Assembly (NCBI RefSeq): GCF_001866645.1
Contig: NZ_MLYP01000079.1
Location: forward strand, 1-64,000
From: Streptomyces colonosanans
GTDB taxonomy: Bacteria; Actinomycetota; Actinomycetes; Streptomycetales; Streptomycetaceae
Length of the DNA stretch: 64,000 nt
Direction: 5' to 3'
Made by a program: the position numbers and the translations under genes. Shown here piece by piece: positions 1 to 7,372 of the stretch (positions are counted from its first letter, which is position 1; each line of letters begins with the position of its first letter). Below the pieces are notes generated by a model. The model ran no database searches, was not told the DNA's origin, and saw only the letters and a list, made by a program, of their open reading frames with translations.

Positions 1-51
1 CCGTCCCGGCCGAGGGGGCCCTCGCCTGTCCGGGCCCGGTTCACCTTCTAG
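1..51 (+). CDS. Possible 3' end of an upstream gene
   Basis: The first 48 bases are open in frame 1 and end in a TAG stop (49-51), giving a 16-residue tail ...PVRARFTF. The stop codon lies in the CTAG that begins the repeat at 48. The same arrangement is seen at two other repeat copies in this window, which makes a real gene end plausible. The body of the gene is outside the window, so this is a positional inference only. Confidence 0.3.
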   Translation, partial: PSRPRGPSPVRARFTF

Positions 52-283
52 TGCCGCGGCAGGCAACGTTTGCCCGTTCAGGAGCGGCGTTCGGTGCGTT
101 CCCCCACGCTCGGCTTCGCTCGCGCGGGCGGTGCCCCCACCGGCGTGCCGGCCGGAAGCCCTCGTACTGGACGTACTTGGGCTTTCGGTCGGTGCGGCGA
201 GTGGGGGTACCCCCTGCTCGAAGAGCTTGGGGGAGGCGTGCCGGGCGTCGCGACGGGGCAGACGTTGCCTGTTGCGGCACTAG
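48..283 (+). mobile_element. CTAG-bounded MITE-like repeat, copy 1
   Basis: This 236-bp block starts and ends with CTAG. Its ends are imperfect inverted repeats: the left reads CTAGTGCCGCGGCAGGCAAC and the right, reversed, CTAGTGCCGCAACAGGCAAC. The interior has smaller palindromes, including CCCTCGTACTGGACGTACTTGGG and a GGGGGTACCCCC...GCTTGGGGGA module. Copies lie at 26220-26518 and, reversed, at 45441-45677. It encodes no transposase, so it resembles a non-autonomous element that uses CTAG targets. Long open frames crossing it are composition artefacts. Confidence 0.75.
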
Positions 284-332
284 CGTTCTTGTGACGCGGT
301 ATCGCGTTGGCGGCCGACTCGGAGGGGACAAG

Positions 333-776
333 GTGGGTGCTTCGTACTGGGACTACTACGTGCCGTACCAGGAGGATCTCGGCGCTGCGCTGGAGGAGTT
401 GCGACACCGCGAGTTCCGCGCCGGTGACTACTTCTGGGTGCGCGGCGACGACCGGCTTCCCGAGGAGGAGCGCCGCCCGCGGCCTTCGACCCTGGACGAA
501 CTGTGGGCCGACGAGTGGACGCAGCACTCCGGCACCCACTCGATTCTCGATGTCTTCCACGTTCAACGCGAAGATGAGGAGCCCGAGGCCTGCGCGGTAC
601 AGCAGGTGACCGCCGAGGAGGCCCGGAGGGCCACCGGCAGTGAACGGCTGACCCGCGAACACGTTCCGGCCGTCCAAGACCTCGCTCGCGAGCGCTGGTA
701 CGGCCGTTGCGCAGTACTGCACGACAACCACGGGACGCCACAGGAGATCTACTTCTGGGGTTGGTCCGGAGACTGA
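333..776 (+). CDS. Hypothetical protein, 147 aa
   Basis: The frame is open from inside the upstream repeat, but the likely start is GTG 333, because GGAGGGG at 321-327 is an excellent ribosome binding site 5 bases upstream. The product (starting VGASYWDYYVPYQED) is acidic and rich in Trp, Tyr and Glu, with no signal peptide or membrane segment, so it should be cytosolic. I do not recognise the family. It stands alone between the repeat and a toxin-antitoxin pair. Confidence 0.7.
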   Translation: MGASYWDYYVPYQEDLGAALEELRHREFRAGDYFWVRGDDRLPEEERRPRPSTLDELWADEWTQHSGTHSILDVFHVQREDEEPEACAVQQVTAEEARRATGSERLTREHVPAVQDLARERWYGRCAVLHDNHGTPQEIYFWGWSGD

Positions 777-980
777 GCCGTCTACCTGATCTCGGGCGAG
801 AGCGAGGTGGAGGGTGAGCACGGCCTTGATCAGGTCCGTGATGCCGCTCGTGCTGCACCGCAGTTTGCGCGGGAGCCGCCAGGTCTCGCGCGTGGCTGCG
901 GTCTGTTCGCCCAAGGGGCACCGGCACGACGCCTCGCAACCGGGTGTCGAAGTCTCCGGCGACAACGACAGCCGCGACCA

Positions 981-1019
981 AAAACGATATCGAATGCCAT
1001 CGACAAATGCTATCGTTTT
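981..1019 (+). promoter_or_regulatory. Inverted repeat upstream of vapB, candidate TA operator
   Basis: AAAACGATA (981-989) and TATCGTTTT (1011-1019) form a perfect 9-bp inverted repeat, and an AATGC/ATGC pair lies inside it. It ends 33 bases before the vapB start and is strikingly AT-rich for this genome. VapB antitoxins usually autoregulate from palindromes in this position, so this is the likely VapBC operator. Confidence 0.6.
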
Positions 1020-1052
1020 CGTGGCAGGAGCACTCGCGAAGGGACCGTCCGT

Positions 1053-1307
1053 ATGGCCAGAACCGTCATCGACCTCGACGAAGACATGGTCACCGAGGCC
1101 ATGCGCATCTTCGGCACCAAGACCAAGGCCAAAGCTGTCCGCCTCGCCATGGAGGATGCCGTCAAGAGGCACCTTCGACAAGAAGGCTTCGACGCCATCG
1201 AGGCCGGCGAGCTCGACTTCAGCGAGATCGTGGAGACCACCGGCCCCCGTAACGCCGACGGCTCCCTCAAGCACACCGGCGACTGCGGCGGAGGCCGGGC
1301 CGCCTGA
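1053..1307 (+). CDS. vapB: VapB-type antitoxin
   Basis: This 84-aa protein has an N-terminal ribbon-helix-helix region (residues 1-40: MARTVIDLDEDMVTEAM, then KTKAKAVRLAMEDAVKRHL), typical of VapB antitoxins. Its acidic C-terminal tail would wrap the toxin. The ATG at 1053 fits the domain start; the frame is open further upstream, but that part has no coding character. The stop overlaps the vapC start (TGATG), so the two are translationally coupled. It should bind the inverted repeat just upstream together with VapC. Confidence 0.85.
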   Translation: MARTVIDLDEDMVTEAMRIFGTKTKAKAVRLAMEDAVKRHLRQEGFDAIEAGELDFSEIVETTGPRNADGSLKHTGDCGGGRAA

Positions 1308-1726
1308 TGCAGGACCGCTACCTGATCGACAAGTCCGCCCTGGCCCGCTGGGCGAAGCCGAACGTCAAGGAGGCACTCAAACCCCTGCACGAGCGCTACC
1401 TCCTCGCCGTGTGCCAGCCCACCGAGTACGAGATGATCCACTCCGCACGGGACAGCTCGGAGGCGACCCGGATCAGCACCTGGCTCCACGCCTTCGACTA
1501 CCTCCACGCCGACGACCATGCCTTCGCCCGCGCCCTGGAAGTCCAGCGCCATGCTCTCAACGCAGGCTTCCACCGCGCCCTGTCCCTTCCCGACCTGCTG
1601 ATCGCCGCCACGGCAGAACTGCACCAGCGGACGGTCCTCCACTACGACGGCGACTTCGACATGATCGCCTCCCTCACCGGCCAACCCACCGAATGGGTCG
1701 TCCCGCCCGGCAGCGCCGACCGCTGA
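1307..1726 (+). CDS. vapC: VapC-type PIN-domain ribonuclease toxin
   Basis: This 139-aa PIN-domain protein is the toxin of a type II module. The acidic metal-binding residues expected of a PIN nuclease are visible: D8 (YLIDKSAL), E40/E42 (PTEYEMIH), D96 (SLPDLLIA) and the D114-D118 cluster (YDGDFD). The length is normal for VapC. VapC toxins cut specific tRNAs or rRNA; the target here cannot be told from sequence. ATG 1307 overlaps the vapB stop. Confidence 0.85.
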   Translation: MQDRYLIDKSALARWAKPNVKEALKPLHERYLLAVCQPTEYEMIHSARDSSEATRISTWLHAFDYLHADDHAFARALEVQRHALNAGFHRALSLPDLLIAATAELHQRTVLHYDGDFDMIASLTGQPTEWVVPPGSADR

Positions 1727-1813
1727 GCAGGTCGAGCCTCCCAGCCGCTCTCGCGGGGCGGGTACGTCCGTTGCGGCAGCGCGGTGCCCAGACGGGTCAG
1801 GCCTCGCCGGTGA

Positions 1814-2059
1814 CGACCGTCTGGATGGCAGCCACGGGTTCCCGGGGCGTGCGTCCTTGAGCAGGAAGCCTGCACCGGGAGCGCATCACACATTCCGGAG
1901 GACTTCTTCGCCGTACTGTCTGACGCACTCTCGAACCAGATCGGGGAAGGCTGGGCCGATGGACACGCCTACATCCAGTCCAACCTCATGCCTCCAGCCG
2001 TAGCGACAGCGGCCATAGTCACGGCGGCACTTGCGGACAATAACGCGTCCCTGGAATGA
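1814..2059 (+). pseudogene. Relic of an unidentified gene (3' fragment)
   Basis: The 1727-2396 gap holds one stretch with coding character. A frame opens after a TGA at 1811-1813 and ends at TGA 2057-2059, reading ...HIPEDFFAVLSDALSNQI then GEGWADGHAYIQSNLMPPA. It has no ATG or GTG start or ribosome site in frame, so it looks like the 3' remnant of a gene that lost its front. I do not recognise the family. I see nothing supportable in 2060-2340. Confidence 0.35.
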
Positions 2060-2340
2060 CGGCCCTATCTCCTGGGTGTCTTGTCCAGCTGCTGACGTTC
2101 ACCCGAAACCGGCACCCTGCCACCGCCACCTTCGGGCCCACGCTGCAACAGACACCGCTTCCCGCCTCAAGGGACGATCGCCGAGCCCCGCACCAAGACC
2201 AGCGAAACTATGATCTGCCCAGGTCAGAGGTGCCCCTCGCTTCTCTACGCCAGGGACTTTTCAGGGACTCTCAGCGCTGTCCGAGGGACTTCCAAGGGAC
2301 TTTTCGCGGCCTGACGCGGCAAGCCCCCGAAAGACCGGAA

Positions 2341-2368
2341 AGGGCCTCCGAAGCAGGTCAGAGGCCCT
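2341..2368 (-). terminator. Terminator of the RNase P RNA
   Basis: AGGGCCTC (2341-2348) and GAGGCCCT (2361-2368) form a perfect 8-bp stem with a 12-base loop. It lies about 30 bases beyond the 3' end of the RNase P RNA on the minus strand. There is no long U-tract, which is usual in Streptomyces. Confidence 0.6.
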
Positions 2369-2396
2369 CTCCCAGGCAAAGCCGCAGGCAGCGGCA

Positions 2397-2803
2397 GACG
2401 AGTCGGGCTGTACGCCGGGTTCTGTTCCGAAGGGTCCTCGCGGGCCCTCCGGCGACGGCCATCCATCTAGGACCGGCGTTGCCGCCGGCCTCGTGCGGTC
2501 TACCCGCGGACTCGGGCGGGCAGCCCTCGATCGTCCGCGCAGAAACACCGGGGTGTTTCCTTTTGACCTTGCTCCGGGTGGGGTTTACCGAGCTGCCCAG
2601 GTCACCCTGGGCACTGGTGGTCTCTTACACCACCGTTTCACCCTTACCAGGGGCCGAAGCCCCGGGCGGTTTGCTTTCTGTGGCACTGTCCCGCGGGTCA
2701 CCCCGGGTGGCCGTTAGCCACCACCCTGCCCTGTGGAGCCCGGACGTTCCTCGGGGAGGTCCATCAGGACCCCCACGCGGCCGCCCGCCCGGCTCGTCTG
2801 CCG
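2397..2803 (-). ncRNA. rnpB: RNase P RNA, bacterial type A
   Basis: On the minus strand the ends pair as the P1 helix: 5' GACGAGCCGGGC (near 2800) with 3' GCCCGACTCGTC (near 2400). The 3' end carries the conserved block that reads on the plus strand as GGCTGTACGCCGGGTTCTGT. The length of about 400 nt fits the catalytic RNA that removes tRNA 5' leaders. A TAGCAT -10-like element at 2812-2817 supports the 5' end, which is placed to within a few bases. Confidence 0.9.
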
Positions 2804-2935
2804 TGTCGACCATGCTACCGGGCGCGCGCGGCGGATTCGTCCGGTGTCCGGGCCCGCCGTCGCGAGCACCGAGCCCGCGACGATCAGGGCGTACGCGGCG
2901 AGGCCCTGCGCCCACCGCCGCGCCGGAAGCCCGGC

Positions 2936-3892
2936 TCAACGGGACGGGTGTTGTGCGCGCAAGGAGTTCAGGAGCGCGGCACCTCGTGCGGCGTCGTCCA
3001 CGCTCACGGCGAAGTCCCTGCCCCGGGCGCGGATGACGAGGCACTCCCCACCGCGCAGCATCACCGTGGTGCCCAGCCTGTTCAGCCGATAGCCCAGGCC
3101 ACCGACCTGCGCCGCCGTGCGGGCTTCTGAGCGGGCCGACTCGATGTCCCCCACGGACCAGCGCCGAGCCGGCCAGCCGAACGGCCCGAAGGCGACCCTC
3201 AGCCCCGTCTCGCTGACCCGTGCCTCCACGGAGGCGAGGCCGAGGAGCAGGATCGAAGCAAGGGCGAGGGGCACGATCAGCGACCAGTCCAGGCTCGTCA
3301 GCCCGACCACGCCGACAAGGAGCGCGGCCATCGCCACGAGCCCGGTCACGGCGAAAGCCCCATACATCCACGGGCTGGAAGCACGGGAGAACCACACCAG
3401 CCGCTGGCCTTCGGGAAGGTCCATGACCGGGCTGTCCGCCGTCTCCCGCCAAGGGGCAGGAACACGACGGCCGGCGAGCCAGACGATCAATCCCGCCGCG
3501 CCCGCCACCGCAAGGGCCGCCACGACCCAGACCGTCACCGAGCGCGCCTCGTGCCAGTCGGTCCGGTCCAGGTTGGCGTGCACGATGGAGGCCTGCGTAC
3601 CCACGAGGAAGAGTCCGGTCATCAGCACGGCAGGCACCCACTCGCGTGCCACGTCCGTCCGCCGCCACACGATCACCGCACCCGAGGCCAGTACCAGCCA
3701 GATCAGTGCCGGGATGAACACCGCGGCCCACAAGGGCATCGAACCGTCGGGGTCTCCCGCACCGTTCCAGTGCGTTGCCAGCCTCTCCGGCAGGCGCCCG
3801 CTCGCGGCCAACGGCATCCCCACCAGCAGCGCCAGTATTCCGGCGGTCCACCCGGCGACCCCCCAGGTCGCTCCGTTCCCGCGCTCGTTCAC
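2936..3892 (-). CDS. DUF1648-family integral membrane protein
   Basis: This 318-aa protein has about five to six hydrophobic segments in its first 235 residues. An N-terminal motif (LATHWNGAGDPDG) is characteristic of DUF1648 proteins, a family related to SdpI-type immunity proteins. The C-terminal 80 residues are soluble and PH-like (GLRVAFGPFGWPARRWSVGDI). GTG 3892 overlaps the stop of the GntR regulator (GTGA), so the two form an operon. Many YtrA-type regulators control a membrane partner; a role in envelope or bacteriocin stress is only inference. Confidence 0.75.
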   Translation of the reverse strand: MNERGNGATWGVAGWTAGILALLVGMPLAASGRLPERLATHWNGAGDPDGSMPLWAAVFIPALIWLVLASGAVIVWRRTDVAREWVPAVLMTGLFLVGTQASIVHANLDRTDWHEARSVTVWVVAALAVAGAAGLIVWLAGRRVPAPWRETADSPVMDLPEGQRLVWFSRASSPWMYGAFAVTGLVAMAALLVGVVGLTSLDWSLIVPLALASILLLGLASVEARVSETGLRVAFGPFGWPARRWSVGDIESARSEARTAAQVGGLGYRLNRLGTTVMLRGGECLVIRARGRDFAVSVDDAARGAALLNSLRAQHPSR

Positions 3893-4236
3893 GACAGCTC
3901 TCCGATCATCTCGATGAGGTCGGCCTTGCCGTACCCCAGGCGGGCGGCATCGGCCACCAGATCCCGCAGGCGGTCCAGGAGGACGGAGCGCCCGTCCGCC
4001 CCGGCGGCCACGGATACGCCCCGGCCGCGCCGGAACTCCAGCACGCCCTCCTCGCGCAGGGTCCGAAGGCCGCGCAACACGGTGTTCACATTGACGTCCA
4101 GTGCCTGGGAGAGCTCGCGCGCCGAGGGCAGCCGGTCCCCCGGGACGCACTCCCCCTCCGCGATGGCTCGGCGAATAGCGCCGGCCACCTGCTCGTGCAG
4201 GGGACGGGTGTCCGCAACGTTCAGTCTCAGCAACAT
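3889..4236 (-). CDS. GntR-family regulator, YtrA type
   Basis: This 115-aa protein has only a winged-helix GntR DNA-binding region (residues 6-75, with PLHEQVAGAIRRAIAEGE and ...SARELSQALDVNVNTVLRGL) and a short tail. That is the YtrA-subfamily size, without an effector domain. ATG 4236 lies inside a perfect inverted repeat, so the mRNA is probably leaderless and autorepressed by blocking its own start. It is translationally coupled to the DUF1648 gene downstream. Confidence 0.8.
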   Translation of the reverse strand: MLLRLNVADTRPLHEQVAGAIRRAIAEGECVPGDRLPSARELSQALDVNVNTVLRGLRTLREEGVLEFRRGRGVSVAAGADGRSVLLDRLRDLVADAARLGYGKADLIEMIGELS

Positions 4237-4258
4237 GGTGCTAATGACGATAGCACCA
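4236..4258 (-). promoter_or_regulatory. GntR/YtrA operator overlapping the start codon
   Basis: TGGTGCTA (4236-4243) and TAGCACCA (4251-4258) are a perfect 8-bp inverted repeat with a 7-base spacer. The repeat touches the first base of the GntR gene. Position and symmetry point to autoregulation. Confidence 0.7.
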
Positions 4259-4280
4259 TTAGACGTTATGGGCCTGGGCG

Positions 4281-4541
4281 CCTTGAGCCCCCTCGCCTCG
4301 CTGGACGCGACGACCAAGCGGCGGAGGCCGGGTACCTACTCGTCTTCTCCGGCCTACGCGGCCGCCCGGAAGCAGAAGGGCGACCGCGCAGGGCGGACAG
4401 CGACCGCGCGGATGCCGCACGCGCAGGTCGCGGACGGGGAGGGAGAGGGGGAAGCGCTCAGCGGTCAGCCACTTCAAAAGGCGGCCGAGGGCCGGATCAT
4501 CCGCAGCCCGCTCGCCGATGGGGTCGCGCTCGGGACACTAG
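4281..4541 (+). pseudogene. Decayed, internally deleted partial copy of yaaA
   Basis: This stretch aligns in segments with the intact yaaA at 5839-6642. CTCGCCTCGCTGGAC...ACCAAGCGGCG matches its middle, GCGTACGCGGCCGCC...AAG(G)GCGA its later part, and GTCAGCCACTTCAA...GGCCGGATC its 3' part. About 175 bp between the FSG and AYAAA regions is missing, the reading frame shifts, and there is no start. It is an old tandem duplicate or recombination leftover, in the same orientation, 1.3 kb from the functional gene. Confidence 0.8.
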
Positions 4542-4545
4542 GACA

Positions 4546-5127
4546 CTAGGAATGCAATGCCGTCAGGCCCCGCTTCCACGCCGCCGCCAGGTCGGCGTCG
4601 CCGGGAAACCGCCCGTGGATCTCCAGGATCACCATGCCGTGCGCGAAGGCCCAGATGGACCGGGCCAGGTCCCCGTCGCCGCCACAGGCGCGCAGCAGAG
4701 GCAGTGCGGCCCGGTCCTCCAGGCCCGGCGGGAGCGACGCGCGGGGCAGGGGGCGCTCGGTGGCCAGGCAGTACAGGTGCGGGTGGGCGAGTGCGTACGC
4801 CCGATAGGCCTCCGCCAGCGCCGGCAGCCCGCCAGAGGCTCGGGCCTCGGTCGCCTCCAGGACCTCGGCGCACTCCTCGAGCATCTGGGCGATCAGCTCG
4901 ACCTCGACGGCCTGCTTGTCCGGGAAGTGCTTGTAGAGGGAGGGGGCCTTGATGCCGAGGTGGTCGGCGAGGGTCCGCATGGTGAGCGCGGTGGGCCCGG
5001 ACTCTTCCAGGAGGGTCCTGGCCGCCGCGACGATCTCCCGTGCGCGGGGCGAGAGATGCGCCCCGGCCACCGGGAGGGCGGCCGCGGAGGCGGGAGTCCC
5101 GGCCTTCGAGGTCGAACGGTCAGCCAC
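4546..5127 (-). CDS. TetR-family transcriptional regulator
   Basis: This 193-aa repressor has a TetR helix-turn-helix at residues 28-75 (AREIVAAARTLLEESGPTAL then LADHLGIKAPSLYKHFPDK) and a C-terminal ligand region containing WAFAHGMVILE, of the TetR_C WHG type. It is co-transcribed behind and overlaps by 8 bases the DUF4260 gene, so one promoter at 5553-5602 should serve both. The twin palindromes there are its likely binding sites. The ligand is unknown. Confidence 0.85.
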   Translation of the reverse strand: MADRSTSKAGTPASAAALPVAGAHLSPRAREIVAAARTLLEESGPTALTMRTLADHLGIKAPSLYKHFPDKQAVEVELIAQMLEECAEVLEATEARASGGLPALAEAYRAYALAHPHLYCLATERPLPRASLPPGLEDRAALPLLRACGGDGDLARSIWAFAHGMVILEIHGRFPGDADLAAAWKRGLTALHS

Positions 5128-5527
5128 GCTGGAAACCCTCCTTCGTCCGCAGCCCGTAGCCGAAAGCGCGATCGTACGAGATGTGGGCGAGCCAGCCGCA
5201 CAGCGCGGCGAAGGCCGGAGCCCAGCTGTCGGGCGTGACCGTGCAGAGGACCATCAGCGCCAGCGGGACCAGCGCCCGGTGCATCGCGTTGTAGTACGGC
5301 ACCGCACGGGGCGGGAGCTGCCCCTTCTTCATGCGGGGCGCCTCGTCCAGGGCGACCAGGAAGGTCAGGTCCGGCAGAACGGCGAAGGCGAGGGCGAGCG
5401 TGCCCGCGAGCCAGCCGTGGTTCACGGCCTCGAGCACCGCGAAGGCGGACCAGAACAGGGCGTTCGCCAGCCAGGCCGTACGGCGGACGACGGTGAGGGC
5501 GGGGCGACTGGATGTGGCCGTGACCAT
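5120..5527 (-). CDS. DUF4260-family membrane protein
   Basis: This 135-aa protein has four hydrophobic segments and the family signature around LALAFAVLPDLTFL and a late His (WLAHISYDRAFGYGLR). DUF4260 has no known biochemical role. The start ATG 5527 has GGGAGG eight bases upstream. It is the first gene of the operon with the TetR regulator and is probably its main target. Confidence 0.75.
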   Translation of the reverse strand: MVTATSSRPALTVVRRTAWLANALFWSAFAVLEAVNHGWLAGTLALAFAVLPDLTFLVALDEAPRMKKGQLPPRAVPYYNAMHRALVPLALMVLCTVTPDSWAPAFAALCGWLAHISYDRAFGYGLRTKEGFQRG

Positions 5528-5552
5528 GGCTGCCTCCCGGGCTGTCGATTAA

Positions 5553-5602
5553 GGCTAACACCGTTAGCCACGACTGCGACCGTAAGGCTAACGCCGTTAG
5601 CC
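5553..5602 (-). promoter_or_regulatory. Tandem TetR operators
   Basis: Two nearly identical 17-bp palindromes, GGCTAACACCGTTAGCC (5553-5569) and GGCTAACGCCGTTAGCC (5586-5602), lie 33 bp apart centre to centre, about three helical turns. They sit directly upstream of the DUF4260-TetR operon. The arrangement suggests cooperative binding of two dimers by the adjacent TetR protein. Confidence 0.8.
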
Positions 5603-5616
5603 TGTCAAGGGCCGGG

Positions 5617-5767
5617 CTTGACCATGACGCAACGTCAGCGTTTGTACTGATGCCATGCGGATCGGAGAACTCGCCGCGACCGTCGGCGTCACCACGCGGA
5701 CCGTGCGGCACGCGCCGCGTCGGCGCCGTTTGCGGATCGAGCCGGGTGAGCGCACGCCGAGAGCCTC
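5617..5767 (+). pseudogene. Truncated MerR-family regulator with intact-looking promoter
   Basis: ATG 5655 starts MRIGELAATVGVTTRTVRH, the exact opening of a MerR helix-turn-helix, but after the first helix pair it degenerates into an Arg/Pro-rich run (APRRRRLRIEPGE). Upstream, TTGACC (5619) followed by the palindrome TGACGCAACGTCA is the typical long-spacer MerR-type promoter dyad. The open frame continues into yaaA but is not coding there. Only the first 40 codons or so survive; the rest was probably lost by deletion. Confidence 0.65.
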
Positions 5768-5838
5768 CGGGGACGTGGGGGTGGCTTTCGGTCGCACGGC
5801 ACGCCGTACGCTGGCGCTGAGTCCTACAGAAGGAGTAC

Positions 5839-6642
5839 GTGTTGCTTGTCCTGCTGCCGCCCTCCGAGGGCAAGGCGTCCTCCGGCCGCGGTGCCCCGGT
5901 GAAGCTGGAGTCGCTGTCGCTGCCGGCGCTGAACGCCGCACGCGCGGCCGTCCTGGAGGAACTGGTCGGGCTGTGCGCGGGCGACGAGGACAAGGCGCGC
6001 GAGGTGCTGGGGCTCAGCGAGGGGCTGCGCGGGGAGGTCGCGAAGAACGCCGGGCTGCGGACCGCGGGGGCGCGGCCGGCCGGGGAGATCTACACCGGTG
6101 TCTTGTACGACGCCCTCGCCCTCGCCTCGCTGGACACGGCGGCCAAGCGGCGGGCAGCCAGGTCCCTGCTCGTGTTCTCCGGGCTGTGGGGCGCGGTCCG
6201 GGTGACCGACCGCATCCCCTCGTACCGGTGCTCGATGGGCGTGAAGCTGCCCGGGCTCGGGGCACTGGGCGCGTTCTGGCGTACGCCGATGGCCGCCGCC
6301 CTGCCCGAGGCGGCCGGTGACGGCCTGGTGCTGGACCTCCGGTCCTCCGCGTACGCGGCCGCCTGGAAGCCGAAGGGCGAGGTCGCGGGGCGGACGGCGA
6401 CGGTGCGAGTGCTGCACGCGCAGGTCGTGGACGGGGTGGAGAAGCGGTCGGTGGTCAGCCACTTCAACAAGGCGACCAAGGGCCGGATCGTCCGCAGCCT
6501 GCTGACCGAGGGGGCCGCACCGAAGGACCCGGCGGAGCTGGTGGAAGCACTGCGGGACCTGGGTTACACGGTGGAGGCCGAGGCGCCCGCCAAGGCCGGG
6601 AAGGCGTGGTCGCTGGACGTGGTGGTGACGGAGATCCACTGA
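5839..6642 (+). CDS. yaaA: YaaA-family peroxide stress protein (DUF328)
   Basis: This 267-aa protein matches the YaaA/DUF328 family along its length. It starts LLVLLPPSEGK and carries YTGVLYDAL, LVFSGLWGAVRVTDRIP-YR, RSSAYAAAWKP and SHFNKATKGRIVR. In E. coli YaaA lowers free iron under peroxide stress and binds DNA. GTG 5839 has AAGGAG seven bases upstream. A decayed partial copy of this gene lies at 4281-4541. It stands alone in transcription direction. Confidence 0.85.
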   Translation: MLLVLLPPSEGKASSGRGAPVKLESLSLPALNAARAAVLEELVGLCAGDEDKAREVLGLSEGLRGEVAKNAGLRTAGARPAGEIYTGVLYDALALASLDTAAKRRAARSLLVFSGLWGAVRVTDRIPSYRCSMGVKLPGLGALGAFWRTPMAAALPEAAGDGLVLDLRSSAYAAAWKPKGEVAGRTATVRVLHAQVVDGVEKRSVVSHFNKATKGRIVRSLLTEGAAPKDPAELVEALRDLGYTVEAEAPAKAGKAWSLDVVVTEIH

Positions 6643-6663
6643 GCTGCGCGGGACGCCGCCTTC

Positions 6664-6683
6664 TTGCGTTGCATCATACGCAA
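6664..6683 (+). promoter_or_regulatory. Candidate operator TTGCGT-N8-ACGCAA
   Basis: A 6-bp inverted repeat with an 8-base spacer, in an AT-richer patch, lies about 40 bases before the aldolase start. Its shape resembles sites of IclR- or LacI-type sugar-acid regulators, but no such regulator is encoded nearby. Confidence 0.4.
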
Positions 6684-6724
6684 CGCACATTGTGCATATC
6701 GCTATCCGTGGGCAGGATGAGGCC

Positions 6725-7372
6725 ATGGCCTCGCCCCTGCCCTCGTCGCCGTCCGCCGTCTCGGTCCTCGATCTCGCGCCCGTCGTCCCCGTGGTCGTCC
6801 TCCAGGAGGCCGCCGACGCCGTACCGCTCGCGCGGGCGCTGGTCGCGGGCGGGCTGCCGGCGATCGAGGTGACGCTGCGCACCCCGGCCGGGCTCGGCGC
6901 GATCCGGGCGATCGCCGCGGAGGTCGCGGGCGCGGTGGCCGGGGCGGGCACGGTCATCACGCCCCGACAGGTGACCGAGTGCGTGGCGGCCGGTGCGCGT
7001 TTCCTGGTCAGTCCCGGATGGACCGACGCGCTGCTGGCGGCGATGCAGGCGTCCGGGGTGCCGTTCCTGCCGGGGGTGTCCACGACCTCGGAGGTCGTGG
7101 CGCTCCTTGAACGGGGCGTACGGGAGATGAAGTTCTTCCCGGCGCAGGCGGCGGGCGGCACGGCCTATCTGAAGTCGCTGGCCGGACCGCTCCCGCAGGC
7201 CCGTTTCTGCCCCACGGGCGGCATCGGCCCGGCGAACGCCCCGGAGTATCTGGCGCTCCCCAACGTCGGCTGTGTGGGCGGGACATGGATGGTGCCGCAG
7301 GACGCGATCGCGGCGAAGGACTGGACGCGGATCGAGCGGCTGGCGCGGCAGGCGGCGGCGCTCGAAAGCTAG
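6725..7372 (+). CDS. eda: KDPG/KHG-type aldolase
   Basis: This 215-aa class I aldolase matches 2-keto-3-deoxy-6-phosphogluconate aldolases. The catalytic Glu48 and Arg52 (AIEVTLRT) and Schiff-base Lys136 (REMKFFPA) are present, as is the phosphate-binding PTGGI. It would split KDPG to pyruvate and glyceraldehyde-3-phosphate, or the related KHG. ATG 6725 has GGATGAGG just upstream; an earlier ATG at 6692 lacks a ribosome site. Its TAG stop (7370-7372) is formed by the end of an inserted repeat element. Confidence 0.85.
   Translation: MASPLPSSPSAVSVLDLAPVVPVVVLQEAADAVPLARALVAGGLPAIEVTLRTPAGLGAIRAIAAEVAGAVAGAGTVITPRQVTECVAAGARFLVSPGWTDALLAAMQASGVPFLPGVSTTSEVVALLERGVREMKFFPAQAAGGTAYLKSLAGPLPQARFCPTGGIGPANAPEYLALPNVGCVGGTWMVPQDAIAAKDWTRIERLARQAAALES

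Noticed and set aside
78-1274. Long minus-strand open frame of 398 codons opposite the first genes
   Set aside because: It runs antisense through the repeat, the unknown gene and vapB, has poor codon-position bias and no domain. GC-rich DNA produces such mirror frames routinely.
5553-5602. Twin palindromes as KstR boxes
   Set aside because: They have AAC-N3-GTT spacing rather than AAC-N2-GTT, and they sit beside their own TetR gene.
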